A stretch of 64,000 bases of DNA from JADJNW01 sp964549655 (GTDB lineage: Bacteria > Bacteroidota > Bacteroidia > Chitinophagales > Saprospiraceae), in assembly GCA_964549655.1 (NCBI GenBank), contig CAZJXN010000002.1, positions 46,610 through 110,609 on the forward strand, written 5' to 3'. A model generated the notes under the pieces. The model saw only the letters and a program-made list of their open reading frames with translations. It was not told where the DNA came from and ran no database searches. The position numbers were made by a program, and so were the translations under genes. Below, piece after piece: positions 34,129-42,500 of the stretch (position 1 is its first letter; each line of letters opens with the position of its first letter).

Positions 34129-34160
34129 AGCGTTCTATAGCTTTAGTGCCATAGAACGCT
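34129..34160 (-). terminator. Hairpin between tandem lipoprotein paralogues
   Basis: AGCGTTCTATAG with CCATAGAACGCT in the gap between the two paralogues; it may reduce read-through into the second gene. Confidence 0.55.
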
Positions 34161-34188
34161 CAAATACTCACTAAAACTTATATTTAAA

Positions 34189-34923
34189 TTAATTCTTCTG
34201 TTCTGTTTCTATCTTTAATAAATCATTTGTGTAGCGTAAGGCTTGTGAAAGTACCATCAAGTGTCTGCCCTTGTAAAGAAATTTTCTTTTTTCGATACCC
34301 ATTGAGGTTTCGTATCCTTTTTTATAATCCTCAAATTTATCTTGTATTTTCTTTCTGTCTTTCCAGTATAGTTGCTGTAAGTAGTCCATATACTTCTTTT
34401 GCTCTTCAGCTTTCAACACAGGTTTTACTTTTACATAAGCATCTGCCAGCACATCTAAGTCTATAGCTTTACTTTCAATGAGTATATCAAGCAAAAATTG
34501 AGTTTCTGCTATCGCGCTTGCAGCACTATCTGGTAAAAAATAATAACGTAACATTCGCAGCGCAAGATGCTGAATATCAGGGGAATGGTAAGCTACATCT
34601 TGATTACGATATAATATCATATCAGTTTTGATAGAAGCGTAATTATCCGTAAAAGTCATTTTATTCTGTGTTCGTAATGACTTTCCGTGTTTAAATAGTA
34701 AGGGAGAAGTAGTTGGATTTAACGCTTTTTTGACAGGCATATATCCTACAAAATCTTCTTTGAAGTGCATTAAACTCATTGCATCCAAGGCAGGTATTAA
34801 TGGATTATCAAGTCCTTGTGCATTTGTATCTGGTGGGAAAGCGGCTGCAATTTCTTCTTCTGTTTGAGAACAGGCTTGTACAAATACAGCGAAGGTTACC
34901 AAAATTAGAATTAATTTTTTCAT
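34189..34923 (-). CDS. Lipoprotein, paralogue 1 of tandem pair (B4 unit)
   Basis: A 244-aa lipoprotein, MKKLILILVTFAVFVQACSQ. Mature sequence is helical and charged with SPDIQHLALRMLRYYFLPDS and DLDVLADAYVKVKPVLKAEE. Its gene lies between the small secreted protein gene and its own paralogue, all in the unit led by cassette B4. Confidence 0.7.
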   Translation of the reverse strand: MKKLILILVTFAVFVQACSQTEEEIAAAFPPDTNAQGLDNPLIPALDAMSLMHFKEDFVGYMPVKKALNPTTSPLLFKHGKSLRTQNKMTFTDNYASIKTDMILYRNQDVAYHSPDIQHLALRMLRYYFLPDSAASAIAETQFLLDILIESKAIDLDVLADAYVKVKPVLKAEEQKKYMDYLQQLYWKDRKKIQDKFEDYKKGYETSMGIEKRKFLYKGRHLMVLSQALRYTNDLLKIETEQKN

Positions 34924-34966
34924 TTCATTTGTTTTTTAATTAAAATTATTGTGTGCCAATCAATCA

Positions 34967-35374
34967 TCAGGGTTTGCAATCAATAGTAACGACGCCATTC
35001 GCATCTATATAAAATGTACAGTCTTCTTGATATTGATTATCCCCGCCTCCACCACCTCCACTCCCCTGAGGTGGACAACAATTCCACCACCCAGCTTCAC
35101 CTCCTAGATAATAGGATTGACCAAAGTCGAATGGGGCGCCTCCTGTTACGTCATAAAAAATCGAGCCCGTTTCATCAACGCCGTAATATCTGATATAGTA
35201 ATTAGTGGATACACAATCGTTATCTGGATCATCAAACCAAGCCTCCGCATCTATAAGATATTGGTCACCCTGCTGACAATATCGCCCATAAATGTTTCCA
35301 TCTGGTCCCATAGATTGCGCACACAGCAAGCAATAAAGCACCGCCAACGAACTTAAAGCTATTATTTTTTTCAT
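34967..35374 (-). CDS. Small secreted protein, first effector of cassette B4
   Basis: A 135-aa protein with signal peptide MKKIIALSSLAVLYCLLCAQ. Mature part rich in Tyr, Asp and Gly, with six cysteines (RYCQQGD, DNDCVSTN, WWNCCPPQGS, QEDCTFYI, TIDCKP) and a six-glycine linker before the last 20 residues. Probably disulfide-bonded at the cell surface. No family recognised. Confidence 0.65.
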   Translation of the reverse strand: MKKIIALSSLAVLYCLLCAQSMGPDGNIYGRYCQQGDQYLIDAEAWFDDPDNDCVSTNYYIRYYGVDETGSIFYDVTGGAPFDFGQSYYLGGEAGWWNCCPPQGSGGGGGGDNQYQEDCTFYIDANGVVTIDCKP

Positions 35375-35431
35375 TGTAAAATAGCATTTTGTAATTCCTA
35401 CTTCTTGTTAAAGGAGTTTTCAGGATCGCCT

Positions 35432-35486
35432 CCTGCCCGCGCAACTGCTTCTCTTGGCGCCTTCTCAAAGTAGCTGCGCTGACAGG
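35432..35486 (-). ncRNA. Cassette B4: 5'-UTR stem-loop
   Basis: Arms 35486-35468 and 35450-35432; 15 of 19 Watson-Crick pairs plus G-U, the weakest of the complete copies. Confidence 0.6.
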
Positions 35487-35488
35487 TA

Positions 35489-35546
35489 CAAAATTACCCT
35501 CTTTCACAATACGACGTTGGGGAATCTTGGGGAATCTTGGGGAATT
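35489..35546 (-). promoter_or_regulatory. Cassette B4: three 10-bp iterons plus -7 box
   Basis: TTGGGGAATC twice and TTGGGGAATT at 35517-35546; TAATTTTG complementary to 35489-35496 after 20 bp. Confidence 0.65.
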
Positions 35547-35548
35547 CC

Positions 35549-35749
35549 TCATTCCTGCTCGTCTTCCTTTGGGTCTTCTTTTTTTATGCCAAATAATGCG
35601 TAAATCAATTGTTGTTCTTCTGGCGTGAGTAAATCTCTCCCAAGCTGGATGCCCGCTTTCTTGATTTTGTTGTACAGTGTTTTGCGGTCTATACCGAGTT
35701 CTTCGGCGATTTGTAGCTGGGTCTTAGTGTTTGAGTTTTGGATTGACAT
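35549..35749 (-). CDS. Small HTH DNA-binding protein, subtype B, copy B4
   Basis: 66 aa, MSIQNSNTKTQLQIAEELGI then DRKTLYNKIKKAGI. The recognition helix KTLYNKIKKA is identical to that of B3, and the iterons next to both genes are the same, while other parts (QLQ for RPQ, GRD for RRD) drift. This is what co-conservation of binding helix and site would look like. Confidence 0.8.
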   Translation of the reverse strand: MSIQNSNTKTQLQIAEELGIDRKTLYNKIKKAGIQLGRDLLTPEEQQLIYALFGIKKEDPKEDEQE

Positions 35750-35873
35750 ATGATACGGTTTTTGGTTTACACAATAGGGTTTTCATAGGGCGTAAGTCGG
35801 TACACTTTTTGTCGTTCTCCACGTATTACATCAAGCTTTCTTTAGTTATTTGCTTACTTCTGAGAGCGTAGCA

Positions 35874-35904
35874 GCAAATTGAGGTATATTTTTTAACATG
35901 GCAA
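35874..35904 (-). promoter_or_regulatory. Leader promoter of HTH gene B4
   Basis: TTG (complement of 35902-35904), 20 bp, CAATTTGC (complement of 35874-35881). The 368-bp gap up to 36117 otherwise holds only the conserved leader (TAAATTAAATGTTAAGTGAT at 35941-35960) and no gene. Confidence 0.45.
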
Positions 35905-36117
35905 GCAATTTTAAAAGTTTAACATTTTTCCTTTTTATTGTAAATTAAATGTTAAGTGATGAAGCGAGTTAGGTTTTTAAAGTATATTTCTACTTTCCAC
36001 ACTCCTATCTTACAGTCAAAAAACTTCATAAAAGCAGAAAATAGTATAATATATTTTACATCTTGCCAATTCATTGCTAATAAAACGCTTTTTGAATCTT
36101 AAGAGCACCGAAATTAC

Positions 36118-36660
36118 ATGCCAACACAAATCGAAACAGAAAAAGCCGTTTTAGAAAATCTGCCCCAGCCCATGAAGTTTTTGATATTAGTGGCGCTTGC
36201 GGCGGGTATATTTTTTGCTTACAAACACTTTACCGATGGCTATGAAAAGGTAGAGGGCGAATGGGTCATCAAACCGAAATACAACAATTTTGTTGATAAA
36301 AAAGTAACTTCATTTGAAGAGTGTACGGTTTATGAGCTACGCGCAACCGCAGATGGATATTACGAATGTAAACATTGTCTTTACAGCGTATTTTTTTTGA
36401 AAGCAGGAGAAGTGTGGAAAATAGGTAAGACTTGTTCTAAAGAGGAGCGGTATGATGAGATTTATTATTTACAAAATAACGTCAAGTATCATCCGGTATT
36501 TGCAGGGTCTTCTGCAGAGTGCGAAATAGAAGAAGTACGTAGAATAGCAGCTTATGCTTTGTCGCCTGAAAATATGCAGCGACCTGATCCGACAAGGTTG
36601 CAAATAAATAAAAAAAGACATAAATTGCTGTATCCACCCAAAAATACAGGACTTCGTTAA
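36118..36660 (+). CDS. Membrane-anchored hypothetical protein, possibly GIY-YIG-like
   Basis: A 180-aa protein with one transmembrane segment (about 18-36, MKFLILVALAAGIFFAYKHF). The soluble part has YYECKHCLYSVFFLKAGEVW followed by KIGKTCSKEERY, which resembles the KIGxT...Ry motif of T5orf172/GIY-YIG-like domains. The key residues are too few to be sure. It opens a plus-strand run just outside the island. Confidence 0.55.
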   Translation: MPTQIETEKAVLENLPQPMKFLILVALAAGIFFAYKHFTDGYEKVEGEWVIKPKYNNFVDKKVTSFEECTVYELRATADGYYECKHCLYSVFFLKAGEVWKIGKTCSKEERYDEIYYLQNNVKYHPVFAGSSAECEIEEVRRIAAYALSPENMQRPDPTRLQINKKRHKLLYPPKNTGLR

Positions 36661-36671
36661 AAACTAAAATT

Positions 36672-36959
36672 ATGGAACTCAAAGTAGCACAATGGGAATA
36701 TCAAGAACAATTGGATGAGTGTGAACTCAAAAATCAAGTACAAGAAATAGTTCCTGATCTGTCTCAACTTCGTGTTCTCTTAGATACCATTGACGAAACA
36801 GGGGAAAATATAGACTTCCATGATGGAAATTATATAGCGTTAATTGTGCATATTAGTAAGTCTGATTTTGATGCGCAACCTAATAAAATGGAATATGCCA
36901 AACAGAAAGTGGTAGAAGCCATCGGGGAGTTGGAAATTCTATTTGAAACAGAAGAGTAA
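36672..36959 (+). CDS. Small hypothetical protein, paralogue of next gene
   Basis: A 95-aa acidic soluble protein, MELKVAQWEYQEQLDECELK. Conserved with its neighbour: PDL...RV(L/F)(L/V)DTIDE, (I/M)ALIVHI, QPNKMEYAKQKV. 11 nt after the previous gene, so co-transcribed. Unknown family; the Asp-rich strand-helix pattern might suit an immunity-type or adaptor protein. Confidence 0.6.
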   Translation: MELKVAQWEYQEQLDECELKNQVQEIVPDLSQLRVLLDTIDETGENIDFHDGNYIALIVHISKSDFDAQPNKMEYAKQKVVEAIGELEILFETEE

Positions 36960-36976
36960 AAATCTTAACTTTTATC

Positions 36977-37276
36977 ATGGACGTTAGAACAGGACAACGG
37001 GATTACCAAGAAGTGTTAGAAACGTATGACTTGGAACGGCAAATGAATGAAGCCGTACCCGATCTACCGATGGTGCGCGTCTTTGTGGACACCATTGACG
37101 AGAAGGACACCATTAAAACCTTCATAGATAGAGAGGGATACATGGCACTTATCGTACATATACCTACCTCCGACTTTAATACGCAACCTAATAAAATGGA
37201 ATACGCCAAGCAGAAAGTAATAGCAGCCATTGAGCAATCGGATATTCGAGCTAAATGTGAGGCTACTTATCCCTAA
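36977..37276 (+). CDS. Small hypothetical protein, tandem paralogue
   Basis: A 99-aa protein, MDVRTGQRDYQEVLETYDLE, with the same blocks (VPDLPMVRVFVDTIDE, YMALIVHIPTSDFNTQPNKM). It is about half identical to the preceding gene, a recent tandem duplication. Confidence 0.6.
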   Translation: MDVRTGQRDYQEVLETYDLERQMNEAVPDLPMVRVFVDTIDEKDTIKTFIDREGYMALIVHIPTSDFNTQPNKMEYAKQKVIAAIEQSDIRAKCEATYP

Positions 37277-37484
37277 ATATCATTTGCTTTAAAAATTGAG
37301 GTTATGATACATCATCATGCAACTTAGACGCGCTTCTAATCAAGCCATTTCATTTTAATATATCAAAATAAGATGTAAAGACGCGTTGTGTATTACACAA
37401 GTTATTATATTTTCAATACTTGCCTGACTTCGGTATTCGATTCCAATATTCCAACTTTCCAATATTCCATTTAATACTTTTCCC

Positions 37485-37492
37485 TACCTTTG
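37485..37492 (+). promoter_or_regulatory. -7 box upstream of ugd
   Basis: TACCTTTG matches TAnnTTTG, 25 nt before the ATG at 37518. No clear -33 TTG at the right distance. Confidence 0.4.
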
Positions 37493-37517
37493 CATTTTTT
37501 ACAAAAACAAATATACC

Positions 37518-38861
37518 ATGAACATTGCAGTAGTTGGTACAGGATACGTTGGCTTGGTGACGGGCACTTGTTTCGCCGAGACTGGCAACGAAGTGATTTG
37601 TGTGGACATCAATGAACAAAAAGTAGACCGCCTACGCAGCGGCGAAATTCCTATTTATGAACCCGGCTTGGACGTACTCTTTGAGCGCAATACCCGGCAG
37701 GGACGCTTGAAATTCACCACCGATTTGGCAGAAGCCATTAAAGATGCAGAAGTCATTTTTCTTGCATTACCAACGCCCCCGGGCGAGGATGGCTCCGCCG
37801 ATTTATCCTACATCATGGGCGTAGCTGGACAATTATCAGATTTAATTACCGATTATAAAGTGATTATAGATAAAAGCACCGTGCCGGTTGGAACGGCAGA
37901 AAAGGTACACGCCATTCTTGCAAAAGGACTCCATGAAGATCTATTTGATGTAGTTTCCAACCCAGAATTCTTACGCGAGGGGGTAGCCGTAGAAGATTTT
38001 ATGAAACCGGATCGAGTCGTCATTGGCACCAGTTCGGAGCGTGCGCACCGCGTTATGAGAGAGTTGTACGAGCCATTTGTGCGTCAGGGCAATCCAATTA
38101 TTTTTATGGATGAGCGCTCGGCGGAGATGACTAAATATGCAGCGAATTCTTATTTAGCAACCCGCATTTCTTTTATGAATGAAATTGCCAACCTGTGCGA
38201 ACGCCTGGGCGCGAATGTAGACCTGGTGCGCATGGGCATGGGCAGCGATACGCGCATCGGCAAGCGATTTCTGTTTCCTGGCGTGGGCTATGGCGGCAGT
38301 TGTTTCCCAAAAGATGTACAGGCATTGGCAAGGACGGCGAGCGATTTTGATTATGATTTTAAAATATTACAATCGGTCATGCAAGTAAACGACGTGCAGC
38401 GCAGTGTGTTAGCTAAAAAAATCAAAACGTTTTTCAAAAACAACTTACACAATAAAACCATCGCCATTTGGGGCTTGGCGTTCAAACCCAATACCGACGA
38501 TATTCGGGAAGCACCAGCACTGTATATCATCAATGAACTGCTGGAAGCAGGCGCAAAAATTAAAGCATTCGACCCGGAAGCGATGGGCAACATTCGCGCT
38601 ATTTATGGCGACCGTATTCAATTTGCGTCTGACCAATACGAAGCCCTCATCGAAGCCGATGCGCTGGCGATTGTGACAGAATGGAGTGTGTTCCGCACCC
38701 CAAGTTTCAAAGTGATGAAGCAATTATTAAAAACACCCGCCATTTTTGATGGGCGCAATTTATACGATTTAGAACGAATGCAAGAAGATGGATTTTATTA
38801 TGAAAGCATTGGCAGAGCGGTCGTTCCACATTTGAACGTCAAAACGTCCTACGGCTCGTAG
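37518..38861 (+). CDS. ugd: UDP-glucose 6-dehydrogenase
   Basis: A 447-aa NAD-dependent enzyme oxidising UDP-glucose to UDP-glucuronate for envelope polysaccharides. N-terminal MNIAVVGTGYVGLVTGTCFA is the nucleotide-binding motif. The catalytic cysteine is in GVGYGGSCFPKDVQAL. Central KYAANSYLATRISFMNEIAN and C-terminal IWGLAFKPNTDDIREAPA and IFDGRNLYD complete the family pattern. A hairpin terminator follows. Confidence 0.95.
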   Translation: MNIAVVGTGYVGLVTGTCFAETGNEVICVDINEQKVDRLRSGEIPIYEPGLDVLFERNTRQGRLKFTTDLAEAIKDAEVIFLALPTPPGEDGSADLSYIMGVAGQLSDLITDYKVIIDKSTVPVGTAEKVHAILAKGLHEDLFDVVSNPEFLREGVAVEDFMKPDRVVIGTSSERAHRVMRELYEPFVRQGNPIIFMDERSAEMTKYAANSYLATRISFMNEIANLCERLGANVDLVRMGMGSDTRIGKRFLFPGVGYGGSCFPKDVQALARTASDFDYDFKILQSVMQVNDVQRSVLAKKIKTFFKNNLHNKTIAIWGLAFKPNTDDIREAPALYIINELLEAGAKIKAFDPEAMGNIRAIYGDRIQFASDQYEALIEADALAIVTEWSVFRTPSFKVMKQLLKTPAIFDGRNLYDLERMQEDGFYYESIGRAVVPHLNVKTSYGS

Positions 38862-38868
38862 CCGCAGC

Positions 38869-38903
38869 AAAAGCGTCTTACGCTCCAGTCGTAGGATGCT
38901 TTT
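38869..38903 (+). terminator. Terminator after ugd
   Basis: AAAAGCGTCTTAC and GTAGGATGCTTTT form a stem with a T-run right after the ugd stop. Confidence 0.65.
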
Positions 38904-38949
38904 CGCTTTGTTTTCAGTGCCTAATACGTCTTGTACAAGCCATTCTGAG

Positions 38950-39270
38950 TCGTCGCCGCATGATATTTTGCTGTCGCCCTATGATTTTTTGTCGTCGCCG
39001 CACGATGTTATGCAGTCAACAAGTAGTATTATGCCGTCGTTTATTCATTTTACGGCTTCTGTTCACTATGTATGAAGGTCTCTCTACACCTTGCAGTAGG
39101 CATAAAATGCTTTTTTGAAATCATTACCTTACTCGTACACCGCAAATAATGATAAATTGACTGTATGCAATGATATGTCGAAGACACAGAATGATGCGGT
39201 AACTACAAAAAATCATGTAACGATACCGAAAAACTTCCTTGTTATAAAAAAGAATCAATTTTATAGAAAA
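38950..39270 (+). repeat. Degenerate 21-bp (7-codon) repeat tract
   Basis: ATGAT-like words recur in exact phase at 38960, 38981, 39002 and, nine periods on, at 39149, 39170, 39191 and 39212. In the plus frame starting at ATG 38896 the tract translates as seven-residue units (PHDILLS, PYDFLSS, PHDVMQS; later NNDKLTV, CNDMSKT, QNDAVTT, KNHVTIP, KNFLVIK). One stop (39073-39075) splits an otherwise open frame running to 39303. It is either a decayed repeat-protein gene or a minisatellite. No other gene lies in 38904-39577. Confidence 0.55.
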
Positions 39271-39401
39271 ATACTTTCCTTTTGTTATTCATTTAAAAAA
39301 TAGATTGTGCTAATTATAATGTGAATCAAGGATGGAAGAGGCTGATTTTGTCGAAAAAACGGATAACCCCTGATTCTTATTATTATGGTATAAGTAATCG
39401 A

Positions 39402-39508
39402 GCAAATTTAAACCACAGCGTTTACAAAGTTTCACAGAGGCTAACCTATCGATTTACAATAAAATACGCTGTGCGACTCTGGCAACTCTGTGGTTTAAAT
39501 AAATTTGC
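39402..39508. repeat. Long inverted repeat with ACCACAG ends
   Basis: GCAAATTTAAACCACAG (39402-39418) is complementary to CTGTGGTTTAAATAAATTTG plus C (39488-39508) with a 4-nt bulge. Related to the palindrome at 11946-12035. It lies upstream of the hybrid kinase gene. Confidence 0.5.
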
Positions 39509-39577
39509 CCAGTTACTTAACTTCATTTATTCTTCTTACCTTTCTATCCGTTCTACATCAAAGAGAAACCTATTACT

Positions 39578-42500
39578 ATGGACCATACCGATGCCCCCAA
39601 AACAAAAACAACAGATGATAAGAAATTTCTCCTCGTCGGCATTGGTGCTTCGGCAGGTGGCGTGCAGGCTTTGAAGTCCTTGTTTGCCAGTATTCCGGCG
39701 GATAGTGGCATGGCGTATGCCGTCGTGTTGCACCTCTCGCAGGCGCACGAGAGCAATCTGGATGCAATTTTGCAGACGCAAACCGCCATGCCCGTGCTGC
39801 AAGTGTACAAGCCGGTGACGGTGAAACCGAATCACGTGTACGTCATCCCGCCGGGAAAGTTTTTAGAATTGACCGATGGAATTATACGCCTAACCGAGCC
39901 GGAACGCATTGAAGGCAAGCGCATTGCGATTGACCATTTTTTTCGCAACCTCGCCGATGTCTATGGCATCAGAGCCGTTTGTATTATCCTTTCCGGTACG
40001 GGTTCGGATGGTACGCTGGGCATGAAGCAAATTAAAGAACGGAAAGGCTTTGCGATTGCGCAAGACCCCGAGGATGCTGCGTTTGGAGAGATGCCGAGCA
40101 GTGCGATTCATACCGGACTGATAGATGTAGTGCTGCCAATTCCTAAAATGGCGGAGAAGCTCCTCGCCGTGCGCGACAGTACGGAGCGATTCCGCCTCGT
40201 AGATAAAAATGACCAGAAAGTAGCTGAGCAAATCAAAGGCTCTGAAGCTCTCCGCGAAATTATCACCTTGCTGCGCGTTCGCACCGGCAATGATTTTGCC
40301 AATTATAAACAAACGACCATCTTGCGCCGCATTGCCCGTCATTTGCAAATCCATGAGTTGGAAAGCATGACCGACTACGTACACTTGCTGCGCGATCGCC
40401 CAGAGGAAGTGGATTTCCTGTTGAATAATTTACTCATCAATGTCACCAATTTCTTTCGCGACAAAGACGTTTTTGAAGCATTAGAAACATCTGTTATTCC
40501 CCAGCTTTTTGAAGGCAAAACGGCGCAAGATACGCTTCGGGTGTGGGTGGCAGGCTGCGCCAGTGGTGAGGAGGCGTACTCGATGGCAATGTTATTGACG
40601 GAACACGCAGCAAAAATTCCCCATCCGCCCAAGATTCAAATCTTTGCCAGTGATGTAGATAAAGAAGCCATTGCCGAAGCGCGGCTGGGGCAGTACAATA
40701 CTTCCATCGTGTTGGATGTGTCGGAGGAGCGGCTACAGCGTTTTTTTGTAAAAGAAGACCATACGTACCGCGTTCGCAAAGAACTGCGGGAATTGATATT
40801 ATTTTCACCGCATAATTTGCTGCGCGACCCGCCTTTTTCGAAGCTGGATTTGGTGAGTTGTCGCAATGTATTGATTTACCTCAATCGCCCTACGCAGGTC
40901 AAAGTCTTGCAAGTATTTCATTTTGCGCTGGGTAAAAGCGGTTTTCTCGTCTTGGGTTCCAGCGAGACGGCAGAAGGAACGCCCAATTTATTTACACCCA
41001 TCGAAAAAAAGCTGCGCATTTATACCCGAACCGGTTCCGAATCCATTATTTACGCGCCGCCGGTGCTGCCATTCGGGAATAACTGGCAAGTAAAAATACC
41101 CGAATTACCTATGATTCAGCCTGAAAAATCATTTTCGTTTGGCGAATTGCACTTTCGCCTCCTCGAGCAATACGCGCCGCCCAGCGCCTTGGTAAACGAA
41201 GAATTTGACATTTTACACCTGAGCGAACACGCCGGACGCTACCTGCGGCACGTGGGTGGAGAACCGACCTCGAATCTGCTCAAAATCATCCACCCCGATT
41301 TGCGCCCGGACGTAAGAGCCGCGCTGTTTGCTGCCCAACAAGAAGCGCAAACCGTGGAAGTGCCGGATGTGCGCATGGAACTGGACGGGCAAGAACGCTA
41401 CATCAACCTGACGGTGCACAACATTACGGCGCCGCAATCGGTGCGCGGTTTTTTGCTTGTACTTTTTGAAGAACATAGCTACGCCAGGACTGCACCGGCG
41501 GAAAATGGACAAAAGCAAAAATTAATATCCACCGACGACGCGATGGAAGGCGTGGTACGCCGCCTGGAGGACGACCTCCAACGCACCAAAGACCGGCTGC
41601 GCACTACCGTAGAACAGTACGAAACCTCGCTGGAAGAACTCAAAGCCTCCAATGAAGAACTCCAAGCCATCAATGAGGAATTGCGCTCGACCTCCGAAGA
41701 ACTCGAAACCAGCAAAGAAGAACTCCAATCGGTGAATGAAGAACTCATCTCCGTCAATCAGGAGATGAAAGACACGCTGGAAGAAATAAGCCGCGCCAAC
41801 GCCGATTTGCAAAACCTCATGGTTTCTATCCATATTGGCACCATTTTTTTAGACCGCACCTTGCATATCAAATTGTTTACCCCAGAAGTACAAAAAATCT
41901 TTAATATTCTGCCTGCCGATGTCGGGCGACCCATTTCTGACTTTACGAATAAACTCGACTACGATTTTCTAAACGAAGATGCCCAACAGGTATTAAAAAC
42001 CCTGCAAGCCACCGAACGGGAAGTGTGCAGTGCAGAAGGGCACTGGTACATTGCGCGGTTGCTGCCGTATCGTACGCTCGAAGACCGCATTGATGGTATC
42101 GTGATGACTTTTGTAGATATTACTGAGCGCAAAAAAGCCGAAGAAAAAATGCGCGCCTCGGATAAGCTTTTCCGCGCCGTGGTGAGCCAAACTACCGTCG
42201 GCATTGCGCTCACGGATTTGACCGGAAGGTTCACTTTTGTAAATGACCATTATTGTCAAATAGTTGGCTATACGGCGGAAGAATTGTTGCAGCGAAAAAT
42301 ACAGGACCTGACCCACCTGGAAGATGTAGTGTCCCATCGGGAGAAATTTATACAGATGGTGAAAAAAGGCGAATCCTTTACCGGTAAACAGCGCTACATC
42401 CGAAAAGGCGGGGCAGCAGTATGGGTCAGCAACAGCGTCAAACTGGTGCGCGATGAGCAAGAAAAAGCGGCGTACGCCATTGTCGTTTCGGTAGGTATTT

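Noticed and set aside
39321..39674. Plus-strand 117-aa frame before the hybrid kinase
   Set aside because: Runs through an inverted repeat and into the kinase start in another frame; no signal, motif or promoter.
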